DNA of 64,000 nt from Haloferax marisrubri (lineage in GTDB: Archaea; Halobacteriota; Halobacteria; Halobacteriales; Haloferacaceae), in contig NZ_LOPW02000010.1 in assembly GCF_001469875.2 (NCBI RefSeq), positions 381,942 to 445,941 on the forward strand. Reading direction: 5' to 3'. Under the pieces are notes generated by a model. That model was not told where the DNA came from and did no database searches. It saw nothing but the letters and a program-made list of their open reading frames with translations. A program made the translations under genes and the position numbers. Below are positions 36,287 to 45,268 of this stretch, in pieces. Within the stretch, counting starts at the first letter, position 1; each line of letters starts with the position of its first letter.

Positions 36287-39200
36287 TCACCGCTCCGTCC
36301 GGAACTCGAAGCGCGCACCGCCGTCGGTGCCGTCGGTCACGTCCACCTGCCAGCCGTGTGCGCTCGCGATGTCGTCGACGATGGAGAGGCCGAAGCCGGT
36401 TCCCGTGTCGCTGAACGTCACGCCGTGGTCGAACACCTCGCCGCGATGTGACTCGGGGATGCCGACGCCGTCGTCTTCGACGTAGAAGCCCGCCGCGTCT
36501 TCGAGGGGGCCGACAGTCACCGTGATGTCGCGGCCGCCGTGTTCCATGGCGTCGTCGGATGAAATCCGACTGCCCGTCGAGCCATGCTCGACGGCGTCAC
36601 CAGACGAAGTCTGGTTGCCTGTGGAACCGTGTTCCACAGCGTCGTCGGGAGCATCCCGACTGCCCGTCGAGCCATGCTCGACGGCGTTCCGAAACAGGTT
36701 CTCGAACAGTTGCGTCAGTCGTCCGCGGTCGCCGGCGATCGCGCCGAGGTCGTCGGCCGTCGTGAGCGTCGCCGCGTCGGTGTCGACGTAGCCCCACGCC
36801 TCGGTCGCGAGCGCCGCGAGGTCGATTTGCGTCGGTTGCTCGACGCTCGTCGCCCCGCGCGAGAGCGCGAGGAGATCCTCGATGAGCCGTTCCATCCGCC
36901 CGTGCGCCGACTCGACTTTCGACAGATAGCTCGTGTCGCCCGTCTCCTGTGTGAGTTCGAGGAAGCCGATGGCGACGGTGAGCGGGTTCCGGAGGTCGTG
37001 CGCGACGACGCTCGCGAACTTATCGAGGCGGTCGTTCTGCCGTTGGAGTTTCGCCTCGCGACTCGCGCGGGCGAAGGCGGCCTCGACGGTCGCGCTCAGG
37101 ATGCGAAAGAGGTCGACGTCGGTCTCGGAGAACGCCGCCGTGGACGGCGAGCCAGCCATCATGAGGCCGTACTCCCCCAGCGGGACCTGAATCTCGCTGT
37201 GAATCTCCGTCTCCGGGTTGTACAGCCCCGGCTGTGAGAGCACGTCGTCGTACACCTGTGACTCGCCCGATTCGAAGGCCTGCCACGCCAAACTCTCGCC
37301 GGCGGTCAACCGCGGAATCGACTCGAAGGTCTCGCGCGCGGTGGCGGTTTCGCTGATCGGCAAGAGCGCGTCGTCCCGGTCGTCGTACTCCCAGACGCCG
37401 GCGATTTCGAAACCGAGGATGTCGCTCGCGGCGTCGACGGCGATGTCGCCGATTTCGTCGCTCGTCTGCGCCCGGCTCAGCGCTTGGGCGGTCTCTTGAA
37501 GCGCGCGCAGGTCGCGTTCTAACTGCTTTTGTTCGGTGATGTCGTCGAGCACCGCGAGCACGCTCGCCACCTCTCCCGTGGGGTCCGAAATCGGGGCGGC
37601 CGACAGGAGGAGGTCCAACTGCTCGCCGGCTTTCGTCTCGCGGCGGACCTCTTTGCCGCGGATTCGCTCGCCTTGAAGCGCCCGCTCTCGGTGGGCCTCA
37701 AACTCGTCTTCGGCGTCGTCGGGGACGAACGGGACGGGGTCGCCGACGACCTCGTCTTGCGACCACCCGAACATCTCTTCTGCGCCCCGGTTCCAGAGGA
37801 CGACGTCGCCGTCCGCGTCGAACTCCGTGATGGTGAGCGGCGCGGCTTCGATGAGCGATTCGAGCCGCTGGTTCGTGGTTTCGAGCGCGCGCTCCCGCTC
37901 GACCTGCGGGGTGACGTTGCGAGCGATGCCGACGATTCTGGCGATGTCGCCGTCGACGATGACCGGTGCGAGGCTCGTCTCCCAAAATCGGGCGTCGACC
38001 CCGAGCGGAAGCTCCTCGCGGTACGAAATCGGGGCGCGCCGCTCGACACAGCGGCGGTAGTTGGCTTCCAACTCGTCCCCGCGTTCCTCGCCGAACACGT
38101 CTCGCGGCGTCCTCCCTCGCACGTCGTCGGTCGTCAGGCCCGTCGCCCGCTCGTAGCCGGTGCTGAGACGGGTGAACTCGAAGCTCGGGCCGTCGTCGGT
38201 CGTCTCGACGTCGATGAGGAAAATCGCGTCGCCGGACGTGTCGAGCAGGGCCTCGTACTCCTCGGCGAGCGTTTTGTGGACGCGCGCCTGCTGGGTGTGC
38301 TCGGTGACGTCCTGGAAGACGCCGCGGACGACCCGGCCGTCGTGGGGGTCGCTGTCGACCGGGTGGCCCCACGCGCGAACGTCGCGAATCTCACCGTCCG
38401 TCCGGACGAGCCGAAGATCGAGGTCGAACGACTCGCCGTCTTCGACCGCCGCCGCGACGGCCGCCGAAACCCGGTCTCGGTCGTCCGGGTGGTAGAAGTC
38501 GATGGCGTCGTCGAGCGCTGGCTCGTAGTCCGGGTCGACGCCGTGAATCTGCCTGACGCCGGCCGACCACTCGAGCGTGCCGGTCGCCGGGATAAACTCC
38601 CAGATACCGATGTCAGCGATGTCTTGGACCCGGTCGAACAGGAACTGCTGGCGTTCGAGTTCGCCCCGGTCGCGGCTCCGCGAGAGCACGGCGCTTACGA
38701 GTTCCGACAGGAGTTCGACGAACGTGTGTTCGAGCGTTCCGAACGGCGTCGCCCGCGGCGACGGACTCGAGAAGTTGAGCGTTCCGAAGCGCTCGCCGTC
38801 GACGACGAGCGGGGCCCCGATGTACGATTCGAGCGCGAACTCGCGGTAGGCGGGGTGGTCTGCTTTCCCCGCGGTCGCCGCGTCCGTGAACGCGCACACC
38901 TCGCGCTGGCCGACCACCTCCTCGCAGTACGTCGCCGCGAGGTCGAAACGGTCGCCGACGTCGATGCCGGCGTCGGACGGGTGGACCGCCCGGACGGTGT
39001 AGTCCTCGCCGTCGATACGCGAGACGATGCCGATATCGAGGCCGAGCGTCCGACAGCCGACCGCAATCAGACTCGACAGGCGTTCGTCGGGCGACGGCGT
39101 CTCGGCGGCCATCACCGACTGGAGTTCGCGCAGCGCGTCGCGCTCGCGCTCTAACTGTCGTTGGGCGTCGCTCCGTTCGGTCACGTCTCGGGCGACGACG

Positions 39201-40339
39201 AGCGCGTTGGACTCGCCCGCCCGGCGAAACGGCGTCAGTCGAACGTCGAACGTCCGCGTGCCGCTTCCGTCCGTGAAATCGACTTGGAGGTCGGCGTCGT
39301 ACAGCCCCGTGGTCCCCCCGTCGCTTTCGGCGGCGTCGAGCGTGTCTGCGACCGCCCGCACGAACTCGCTCGCGTCGTCGTCGGACACGTGCCGGCCGAC
39401 GAGCGACCCTAACTGCGACCCGACGAGCGCCGACGGCCCCGTCGCGCCGAGCAGTCTGGCCGCCGCCGCGTTGGCGAACTGGACGGTCCGGTCGGCGTCG
39501 AGGATGAACACCACGTCGTGAATCTGTTCGAGAACCGTCTCGCTTCGCTCGGCGTCGAGGCGCTGGGTCCGGGTGCGGCCCCGGTCGGTGGCGCTCGCCT
39601 GCGAGAACACCGTGAGGCCGTCGTCGTCGGGGAACACGCGTAGGTCGACGTTGTCGCCGAACGGCGTGGTGCGACCCCGGTCGACCGAGGCGGCCTCGCC
39701 GCGTTCCATCGCCGTTCGGAGCGTGGCTTCGAGTTCGGTCCCGCGGACCGACGGGAACGCCTCCCAGAACCCGGTCCCAACGAGTTCGTCGGGGGCGCGG
39801 CCGAGGCGCTCGGCGAACTGCTCGTTCGCGTACTCGATGCGCCACTCGCCGTCGACTGCGAGGACGCCGTCGCTCGTCCGTTCGAGCACGCGGTCGCGTT
39901 GTGTCCGCGCTCGATCGGCGTCGCGCCGCGCGCGAGCGGCGTTCGAGAGCGTTCGAACCCGGCGCGCGAGCAACGCGAAGTTGTCCCGGTCGGCGCGGAG
40001 CGGGATGTAGTCCGAGACGCCGACGCGTGCGGCTTCGTCGGCGAGGCCGCCGCTTCCCTGCCCGCTGAACAGAATCACCGGAATCTCGTCGTCGCGCTCT
40101 CGAATCGCCGCCGTCAGTTGGAGGCCGTCGGTATCGGCGAGCGACTGGGCGGTCACGACGCAGTCGACTCGCCCGGTCGAGAGTTCGTCGAGTGCGGCAT
40201 CGGCCCGCGTCGCGGTGCGGCAGTCGAATCCGAACCCCGTCGCCCGAAGTTTCGTCTCGACCAGCTCCGTGAACTCGGCGTCGTCGTTGACGTAGAGAAC
40301 TCGAATCGGCTCGTTCGATGCGTCGGCGAGGGGGGACAT
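36287..40339 (-). CDS. Giant PAS/GAF sensor histidine kinase with pseudo-receiver and N-box insertion
   Basis: Started at ATG 40339 (MSPLADASNEPIRVLYVNDD), giving 1350 residues; 57 residues of poor upstream sequence are left out. Order: degenerate receiver (about 12-130, where the phosphoacceptor position is TAQSLADTDG and lacks Asp), several PAS domains, a GAF, further PAS domains, a second GAF, HisKA (VVAHDLRNPLTVAIGF) and HATPase. Within the ATPase N-box the segment AVEHGSTGSR is repeated three times in 15-residue units before the normal VEHGG-like end. The signal sensed is unknown; the multiple GAF/PAS domains suggest several inputs. The repeat could alter ATP binding. Confidence 0.88.
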   Translation of the reverse strand: MSPLADASNEPIRVLYVNDDAEFTELVETKLRATGFGFDCRTATRADAALDELSTGRVDCVVTAQSLADTDGLQLTAAIRERDDEIPVILFSGQGSGGLADEAARVGVSDYIPLRADRDNFALLARRVRTLSNAARARRDADRARTQRDRVLERTSDGVLAVDGEWRIEYANEQFAERLGRAPDELVGTGFWEAFPSVRGTELEATLRTAMERGEAASVDRGRTTPFGDNVDLRVFPDDDGLTVFSQASATDRGRTRTQRLDAERSETVLEQIHDVVFILDADRTVQFANAAAARLLGATGPSALVGSQLGSLVGRHVSDDDASEFVRAVADTLDAAESDGGTTGLYDADLQVDFTDGSGTRTFDVRLTPFRRAGESNALVVARDVTERSDAQRQLERERDALRELQSVMAAETPSPDERLSSLIAVGCRTLGLDIGIVSRIDGEDYTVRAVHPSDAGIDVGDRFDLAATYCEEVVGQREVCAFTDAATAGKADHPAYREFALESYIGAPLVVDGERFGTLNFSSPSPRATPFGTLEHTFVELLSELVSAVLSRSRDRGELERQQFLFDRVQDIADIGIWEFIPATGTLEWSAGVRQIHGVDPDYEPALDDAIDFYHPDDRDRVSAAVAAAVEDGESFDLDLRLVRTDGEIRDVRAWGHPVDSDPHDGRVVRGVFQDVTEHTQQARVHKTLAEEYEALLDTSGDAIFLIDVETTDDGPSFEFTRLSTGYERATGLTTDDVRGRTPRDVFGEERGDELEANYRRCVERRAPISYREELPLGVDARFWETSLAPVIVDGDIARIVGIARNVTPQVERERALETTNQRLESLIEAAPLTITEFDADGDVVLWNRGAEEMFGWSQDEVVGDPVPFVPDDAEDEFEAHRERALQGERIRGKEVRRETKAGEQLDLLLSAAPISDPTGEVASVLAVLDDITEQKQLERDLRALQETAQALSRAQTSDEIGDIAVDAASDILGFEIAGVWEYDDRDDALLPISETATARETFESIPRLTAGESLAWQAFESGESQVYDDVLSQPGLYNPETEIHSEIQVPLGEYGLMMAGSPSTAAFSETDVDLFRILSATVEAAFARASREAKLQRQNDRLDKFASVVAHDLRNPLTVAIGFLELTQETGDTSYLSKVESAHGRMERLIEDLLALSRGATSVEQPTQIDLAALATEAWGYVDTDAATLTTADDLGAIAGDRGRLTQLFENLFRNAVEHGSTGSRDAPDDAVEHGSTGNQTSSGDAVEHGSTGSRISSDDAMEHGGRDITVTVGPLEDAAGFYVEDDGVGIPESHRGEVFDHGVTFSDTGTGFGLSIVDDIASAHGWQVDVTDGTDGGARFEFRTER
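36554..36684. repeat. Array of six perfect short hairpins inside the kinase gene
   Basis: Six perfect inverted repeats alternate between 7-bp stems (36554-36570, 36599-36615, 36644-36660) and 9-bp stems (36574-36594, 36619-36639, 36664-36684). Every loop is 3 bases. The repeat period is 45 bases, three units in all. Stem sequences differ between units, yet both arms change together, for example GTCGGAT/ATCCGAC versus ACCAGAC/GTCTGGT. Translated, the array is the triplicated N-box of the kinase. Confidence 0.9.
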
Positions 40340-40580
40340 GATGCGTGAATGAATCCACGGAGATGAGGTAAGCGTTTTCCACGGACAACGACCCGGCGCG
40401 AGGCTGACCGCGGGCCCACCTCGCATCCTTGCGTGGTGCGGCTGTGCGGGAGACGTGTGTCTCATTTCTGAGTCAGTCTCCCCATCGAAGTACACGTCAG
40501 ACACCGGCATACCAACGCGTGAAACGAGTGATTATCGCGGGCTCGGGCGTGTTCAAGCTCCCCTTTCCGGGGGGATAGCA

Positions 40581-40606
40581 GGCTAATACTTTAGCCCGAT
40601 ACCGGG
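40581..40606 (+). promoter_or_regulatory. Promoter with two overlapping palindromes
   Basis: GGCTAA-TACT-TTAGCC (40581-40596) overlaps CCCG-ATAC-CGGG (40595-40606). The first lies where the TATA box of the gene at 40617 should be (about -27). This suggests an operator that would block TBP binding when occupied. Confidence 0.45.
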
Positions 40607-40616
40607 TAGGGTTGAC

Positions 40617-41621
40617 ATGACTTCGCGACGTTCGGTGCTGCTCGGGCTCGGGTCGATGCTGACTGCCGGGGGCGCACTCGTGGGGAGCGGTGCATTCACG
40701 ACTGTGAGCGCACAGCGGGCGGTCAGCGTGGACACGGCCGGCGACGCGAGCGCGTTTCTCACGCTCACCGGCGACGGCGTCTACGTGAGCGACGACTCCG
40801 CGACGGGGACGCTCACTATCGACCTCGGCGGTCCCAGTGCCGCGGGCTTCAACCAGAACGCGGTCACCACCGTCACCGACATCGTGACCATCGCCAACAA
40901 CGCGGCCGACGGCTCCCCGACGTACGTCGGCGTCTCGACGGACGCGCCGAGCGCTGACCCCACCGCCGACCCGAGCGCGACCATCGCGCTCGAAGCCGGG
41001 ACCGTCACGTTCGCGGTCGGGAGCGTGGCCTCGCCGAGCGTCCAGTCACTTTCGAGCGGCGAGTCGACCGCGCTTCACGCCACGATTGACACCACCGCGG
41101 GCGGGAACGGCTCGCCGACCGGACAACTCACAATCGTCGCGACGAACGAAGCGCCCTCTGGTGACGGTGCCGGTGAGTCCGGGGGTTCGGATGGGTCCGG
41201 CGGCTCTGGCGATGTGAGTGGCTCCAACGGCTCCGGTGACGCTGGCGGTTCCAACGATTCGACCCCGCCGTCGCCGCCGAGCGACGCGATTCGCGTCTCG
41301 GCGGACTCGAACACGCCCATCGACGCGGATGGCGCGGTCGTCATCGAAAGCGGCGTCACCCTCAGTAGCAACGTCAACAACGCTCGCAGTCTCTTCCTAC
41401 TGAGCGGGGCGACTATCACAGGGGACGTTAACGTTTCGGGAGACATCGTACTCCGCTCCGGCGCGAGGTTGAACGGTAACGTCAACGGCGGACAGAACCT
41501 CTATCTGCGCTCCGGGTCGCGAGTGAGCGGAAATGTGAGCGTGAGCGGGCAAATCTACCTGAAACAGGCGAATCAGATTGAGGGGCACGTCAATACGGGG
41601 ACGGTCAGTTTCGCGTACTAA
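40617..41621 (+). CDS. Exported DUF1102-like protein with bactofilin-like beta-helical C-terminus
   Basis: A 334-residue protein with a signal peptide (MTSRRSVLLGLGSMLTAGGA) and the GSGAFTTVSAQRAVSVDTAG motif of DUF1102-like haloarchaeal surface proteins. A Gly/Ser/Asp-rich linker (about 180-220) precedes a repetitive region with GDVNVSGDIVLRSGARLNG and SGNVSVSGQIYLKQANQIEG. Its short regular repeats resemble bactofilins and polymer-forming beta-helices. It may form filaments or a surface layer component; this is inferred from repeat pattern only. Confidence 0.7.
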   Translation: MTSRRSVLLGLGSMLTAGGALVGSGAFTTVSAQRAVSVDTAGDASAFLTLTGDGVYVSDDSATGTLTIDLGGPSAAGFNQNAVTTVTDIVTIANNAADGSPTYVGVSTDAPSADPTADPSATIALEAGTVTFAVGSVASPSVQSLSSGESTALHATIDTTAGGNGSPTGQLTIVATNEAPSGDGAGESGGSDGSGGSGDVSGSNGSGDAGGSNDSTPPSPPSDAIRVSADSNTPIDADGAVVIESGVTLSSNVNNARSLFLLSGATITGDVNVSGDIVLRSGARLNGNVNGGQNLYLRSGSRVSGNVSVSGQIYLKQANQIEGHVNTGTVSFAY

Positions 41622-41681
41622 ACCTTATTGGCCAATTCGTAAACAGAGCGCTTATAATTAGGACTCCATTTTCGAAAGGTG

Positions 41682-42074
41682 ATGACAGCCCCCGACGAAT
41701 CCGAACGCAGCACGCCATCGCGGCTCGCCCGCGCCCTCTTCGCGAGCGGTCTCGCCGTTCTCGCGATTCGCAACCTGACCGACCTCGACGGCCGCATCGC
41801 CTACGCCGAGGCGAAAGGCGTCCCCGAGGCGGACCGACTCGTCCCCGCGGCGAGCGGTCTGCTCCTCGGCGGGAGCATCGGTATCGGCCTCTGGAAACTC
41901 CCCAAACTCGCCGCCGCGAGCGTCGCGGCGTTCTTCGCCGGCGTCACGCCGACGATGCACGACTTCTGGGCCGTCGACGACGACGCCCGCGACGAGGAAC
42001 TCACCTCGTTCCTGCAGAACCTGACGCTGTTCGGTGCGGCGGTCGCGTTCTTCAAGCGCGCGTCGAACGAGTAA
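41682..42074 (+). CDS. DoxX-family membrane protein
   Basis: Started at ATG 41682, one codon after an in-frame GTG; a TATA-like CTTATAATTA at 41651-41660 fits this start. A 130-residue protein with a DoxX-like pattern of four helices: ARALFASGLAVLAIRNLTDL, VPAASGLLLGGSIGIGLW, LAAASVAAFFAGVTPTMHDF and NLTLFGAAVAFFKRASNE. DoxX proteins are linked to redox or quinone processes in some organisms; no direct evidence here. Confidence 0.8.
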   Translation: MTAPDESERSTPSRLARALFASGLAVLAIRNLTDLDGRIAYAEAKGVPEADRLVPAASGLLLGGSIGIGLWKLPKLAAASVAAFFAGVTPTMHDFWAVDDDARDEELTSFLQNLTLFGAAVAFFKRASNE

Positions 42075-42109
42075 CCACAGACCGACACACAACCCCTCGT
42101 TTTCTGCGG

Positions 42110-42286
42110 TCACACGTCGATTGCGTCGTCGTCGGCCGCGTCCTCGTGTCTGAGCGTGTATACGTTGAGCAGTCCGACGACGACCCACCCGCCCGCGATG
42201 AGTAGCGAACCATCGACTATCCAGTACACCGCAAAGACGAACGCGGCGACGACGAGAAACTGTTGGAGACGGGTCCGTCGGGACAT
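42110..42286 (-). CDS. Small two-helix membrane protein
   Basis: A 58-residue protein from ATG 42286 to TGA at 42110-42112. It begins MSRRTRLQQFLVVAAFVFAV, has a second helix around ADGSLLIAGGWVVVGLLNVY-like sequence, and ends with an acidic tail (HEDAADDDAIDV). Charge distribution and codon use look genuine. It converges on the DoxX-like gene. Function unknown. Confidence 0.65.
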   Translation of the reverse strand: MSRRTRLQQFLVVAAFVFAVYWIVDGSLLIAGGWVVVGLLNVYTLRHEDAADDDAIDV

Positions 42287-42384
42287 GATTCCAGATGAGG
42301 CGTGCGGCGGTTGTAGCTCTTACCCGTGGGCCAGACACCCCACCGTTTCCAGTATAGTCGTCGGCGACTGCGGCGACGTTCGCG

Positions 42385-43560
42385 TCAGGGCGAGTCCGCG
42401 TCGTCTGCGTCGCCGTCGCGGTCGCCCACGCGTTGGAAGCCGACGAAGCATTCGAGCGCGCCGTCGTCGTCCCGAACCGGATGGATGTCGAGACGGTTCC
42501 AGAAGGGCTCGCCGTCGACGTCGTAGTTGCGAATCTCGGTCGAAATCGACTCGCCGGCGTCGAGCGCGGCCCGAATCTCGGCGACCGTCTCCGGGTCCTT
42601 CTCGGGACCTTGGAGGAACCGACAGTTGCGACCCGTCACCGACTCGGCGTCGTAGCCCGTGAGCGCCTCGAACGCCTCGTTACAGTAGACGATCGGATTG
42701 TCGTCCTGCGAGGGGTCGGTGACGACGATGCCGACGCCGATGGCGTCGAGCACCCGGTCTTTCAGTTCGACCTCCGCTTGGAGCGCGTCGACCTCGGTGA
42801 GTTCCTGGACGATACAGACGTGTCCGCCGTCGTCCATCTGGGTCAACACGAGGCGCTCGGGGACCGCCTCGCCGTCTTTGGTGACGCCGGTCGAAAAGCC
42901 GCGCCACGACCCCTCGGCTTCGAGTTGCGGGAGGATTTCCTCGTGGAAGCGCCGGGCCTCGTCGTCCGGGTAGAGGATGTCCCAATGCTCCCCGATGAGT
43001 TCGGTCCGGTCGCGGTCGTAGAGCGCGGCGTACGCCTTGTTCATGTACTGGTAGACGCCGTCGCCGTCGATGATGCCGATGCCTTCCTCGGCGGACTCGA
43101 TGGCGAGAAAGCCGCGTCGCATGTGCGTCTCGGCCCAGTACTTCTCGACGAGGTTCGAGACTTTGTTCGCCAACACGGGGTACTCCTCGGGGCCGCCCTT
43201 CTGGAGGTACTCGTCGACGCCGGCGGAGATGGCGCGGCTGGCGATCTCTTCGCTCCCCTTGCCGGTAAAGAGGACGAAGGGAATCTCGATGCCCTGCTCG
43301 CGCGCCGCCGTGAGCAGTTCGAGTCCGTCCATTCCCGGCATGTCGTAGTCGCTCACGACGCAGTCGTACCCGCCGTCGGTGAGTTCGTCGAGCGCCGGCT
43401 CCGGGTCGGTGTACGTCGCCGTCTCGGCGTCGGCGAGCTCGCGTTCGAGGAACGTCGCGGACAGCTCCACCATCGGCTCGTCGTCGTCGACCAACAGGAT
43501 TCGCATCGCGCGTTGTTCCGTGCTGAACGGCGCGATATCGTGGAGCAGGGACACGTCCAT
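42385..43560 (-). CDS. REC-PAS-LOV signalling protein without kinase domain
   Basis: A 391-residue protein. The receiver (about 20-135) has DDDEP, the phosphoacceptor in VSDYDMPGMDG and the lysine in YLQKGG. A PAS domain follows (about 150-260). The last domain is LOV-like, with GRNCRFLQGPEKDP and WNRLDIHPV. No HisKA or HATPase follows, so it is an adaptor or output protein rather than a kinase. The start at 43560 could instead be ATG 43506 (MRILLVDDDEPMVELSAT), which fits the receiver better. It may receive phosphate from a kinase in this window. Confidence 0.85.
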   Translation of the reverse strand: MDVSLLHDIAPFSTEQRAMRILLVDDDEPMVELSATFLERELADAETATYTDPEPALDELTDGGYDCVVSDYDMPGMDGLELLTAAREQGIEIPFVLFTGKGSEEIASRAISAGVDEYLQKGGPEEYPVLANKVSNLVEKYWAETHMRRGFLAIESAEEGIGIIDGDGVYQYMNKAYAALYDRDRTELIGEHWDILYPDDEARRFHEEILPQLEAEGSWRGFSTGVTKDGEAVPERLVLTQMDDGGHVCIVQELTEVDALQAEVELKDRVLDAIGVGIVVTDPSQDDNPIVYCNEAFEALTGYDAESVTGRNCRFLQGPEKDPETVAEIRAALDAGESISTEIRNYDVDGEPFWNRLDIHPVRDDDGALECFVGFQRVGDRDGDADDADSP

Positions 43561-43716
43561 ACGGACCTACTGTGGCCTCAGAGTCATAAAAACAGCTAGG
43601 GCGACAGTCGAGCGCGACGACCACGCGCTACAGACGCTTCAGGCCGCTCACCACCGGGAGCCAAGAGAACCGAAGTCTGTATAGAATATATATTACTAGA
43701 TGATGTCAGCGGCAAT

Positions 43717-43725
43717 AATTATATG
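43717..43725 (+). promoter_or_regulatory. TATA box for the acidic helix-turn-helix gene
   Basis: AATTATATG lies 27-35 bases before the ATG at 43752, and a second AT-rich tract lies at about 43680-43695. Confidence 0.5.
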
Positions 43726-43751
43726 CGATGTGACGCAGTTGACACCCTCAT

Positions 43752-45119
43752 ATGGAAATGGTCAGAAACGTCCGAGAACTCACGGCGGTTCTCGAACAGT
43801 TCTCGGAGACGACGGGAGCGGTTCGCGAACTCGAACTGACGAGCGAGGGTGAGTCGGCTGCGGACGGCGTGCTGGCGTCGGTTACCGTCGAGTACGACCT
43901 CGCGACCGGATGCGGCGTCGAGCCGAACCGACTCTCGGTGTCGTCGCCGGCGGCGTCGATTACCGACGGCCGGCTTCGGCTCGAACTCGACGTGTCGCTC
44001 GCGCCCCCGTCGGGCGAGGACGCCGGAAGCGAATCAGTATCCTCCGGCCACGCCGCCGGGAGCGACGCCGAGCCGACGGAATCACGAATCGCCCGGACCG
44101 ACGGCTCGGGGACGCGCAACTCGGCGGTCGTCGGGCCCGTCGCGTCCGTCGAGACGCTAACGATGGAGGCTGCGGCCCCGACGGTGAGCGACGAAGCGCC
44201 CGAACGTGACCAGCCAGCATCGGCTTCGATTGATGACCCCGTTGAGGCCGACACGGTCACAGAGACGAACTCGGACGCGGACAGCGAGTCGAACGCGACC
44301 ACCAGCACGCAGACGGAGACAGAGGCGGACGCGAGGGCAGACGCCGACTCGGTGCCGGCGCATCACGACCCCGTTCGACTTCGCGAGGCGTACGAGGCCT
44401 GCGAGACGTTCAAAGAGATGACCGACGCTCTCGGCGTCGACGTGACTCCCCAGACCGTCCGCAACCAGATGATTCAACGCGGAATCCACGAGCCGGAGTC
44501 GTACGGCGCGCCGACCGAATCGTCGTCTTCGAACGAGTCGGCCGACGCGGGCGACGAGACACCGCAATCAGAGCCACGCGTCTCGGACGAGAACCGCACG
44601 AGCGAGACGGAACCGGAGCCCGAGTCGGGGGACGAAAGAGACGAGGGAGACGAAGGACCCGCCAACGCGACGGAACGAGACACGCGAGTCGACTCCGAAG
44701 CCGACGCGACCGGCGAACCGACGTCGGCGTCGGAACCGGAGCCCGACCCGAAGTCGGCATCGAAGTCAGACGCTGACACGGCCCCGGCCTCGGACGCCGA
44801 GCCAGTCGCGGCCGACACAGACGAGACGAGCGAGGTGACCGAGGTCGCGCCCACCCCGGCCACCCTCCCGCCGCTTCCCGCGTCGGTGTCTTCGCTCGAC
44901 TGCTCGACCGAAGACGTGTGTGCGGCTGTCACGGGTGCGAAGACGCTGTACGAAGTCGAGCGCCGCCTCGGACTCGACCGCGCCGACGTTCGCGAGGTGC
45001 TGACCGCGCTCGACCTCCTCGATCTCGTCACCGGACGGATGGCGCGGCGCGACGCGTCGGCGGCGAGCGCCGACGACGTTCGAACCCGAGCGCACGCTGC
45101 ACTCGACGCGAACGAGTAA
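43752..45119 (+). CDS. Acidic protein with two DNA-binding-like segments
   Basis: A 455-residue protein. After an N-terminal domain of about 95 residues comes a long acidic, Ser/Thr/Glu-rich linker. A helix-turn-helix-like segment follows at about 200-245 (DPVRLREAYEACETFKEMTD, then TPQTVRNQMIQRGIHEPESY). A second acidic linker of about 130 residues leads to a C-terminal block (DVCAAVTGAKTLYEVERRLG, then DRADVREVLTALDLLDLVTG) that also looks DNA-binding. The layout suggests a flexible regulator holding two DNA contacts. Not recognised as a named family. Confidence 0.75.
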   Translation: MEMVRNVRELTAVLEQFSETTGAVRELELTSEGESAADGVLASVTVEYDLATGCGVEPNRLSVSSPAASITDGRLRLELDVSLAPPSGEDAGSESVSSGHAAGSDAEPTESRIARTDGSGTRNSAVVGPVASVETLTMEAAAPTVSDEAPERDQPASASIDDPVEADTVTETNSDADSESNATTSTQTETEADARADADSVPAHHDPVRLREAYEACETFKEMTDALGVDVTPQTVRNQMIQRGIHEPESYGAPTESSSSNESADAGDETPQSEPRVSDENRTSETEPEPESGDERDEGDEGPANATERDTRVDSEADATGEPTSASEPEPDPKSASKSDADTAPASDAEPVAADTDETSEVTEVAPTPATLPPLPASVSSLDCSTEDVCAAVTGAKTLYEVERRLGLDRADVREVLTALDLLDLVTGRMARRDASAASADDVRTRAHAALDANE

Positions 45120-45268
45120 CCCAGCCCGGCTGTAGCGGTTCGCCTGTGGCGACGCTCGAAGCCAGACGCATCAGTTCGTGACAGGTGGCCCTACGTCTAG
45201 TCAGTACCGAGACTCACGAGAGCGGTATCCGAAGGGTGGTGGGGTCCCCCGGATGGGGGAGGATGGAA

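Noticed and set aside
36554-36684. Hairpin array read as a CRISPR array
   Set aside because: Repeats are not identical, there are no unique spacers, the array lies in a coding frame, and no cas gene is near.
40340-40510. 57-residue N-terminal extension of the giant kinase
   Set aside because: The receiver-like domain begins right after ATG 40339, and the extension is Pro/Arg/His-rich without domain signal.
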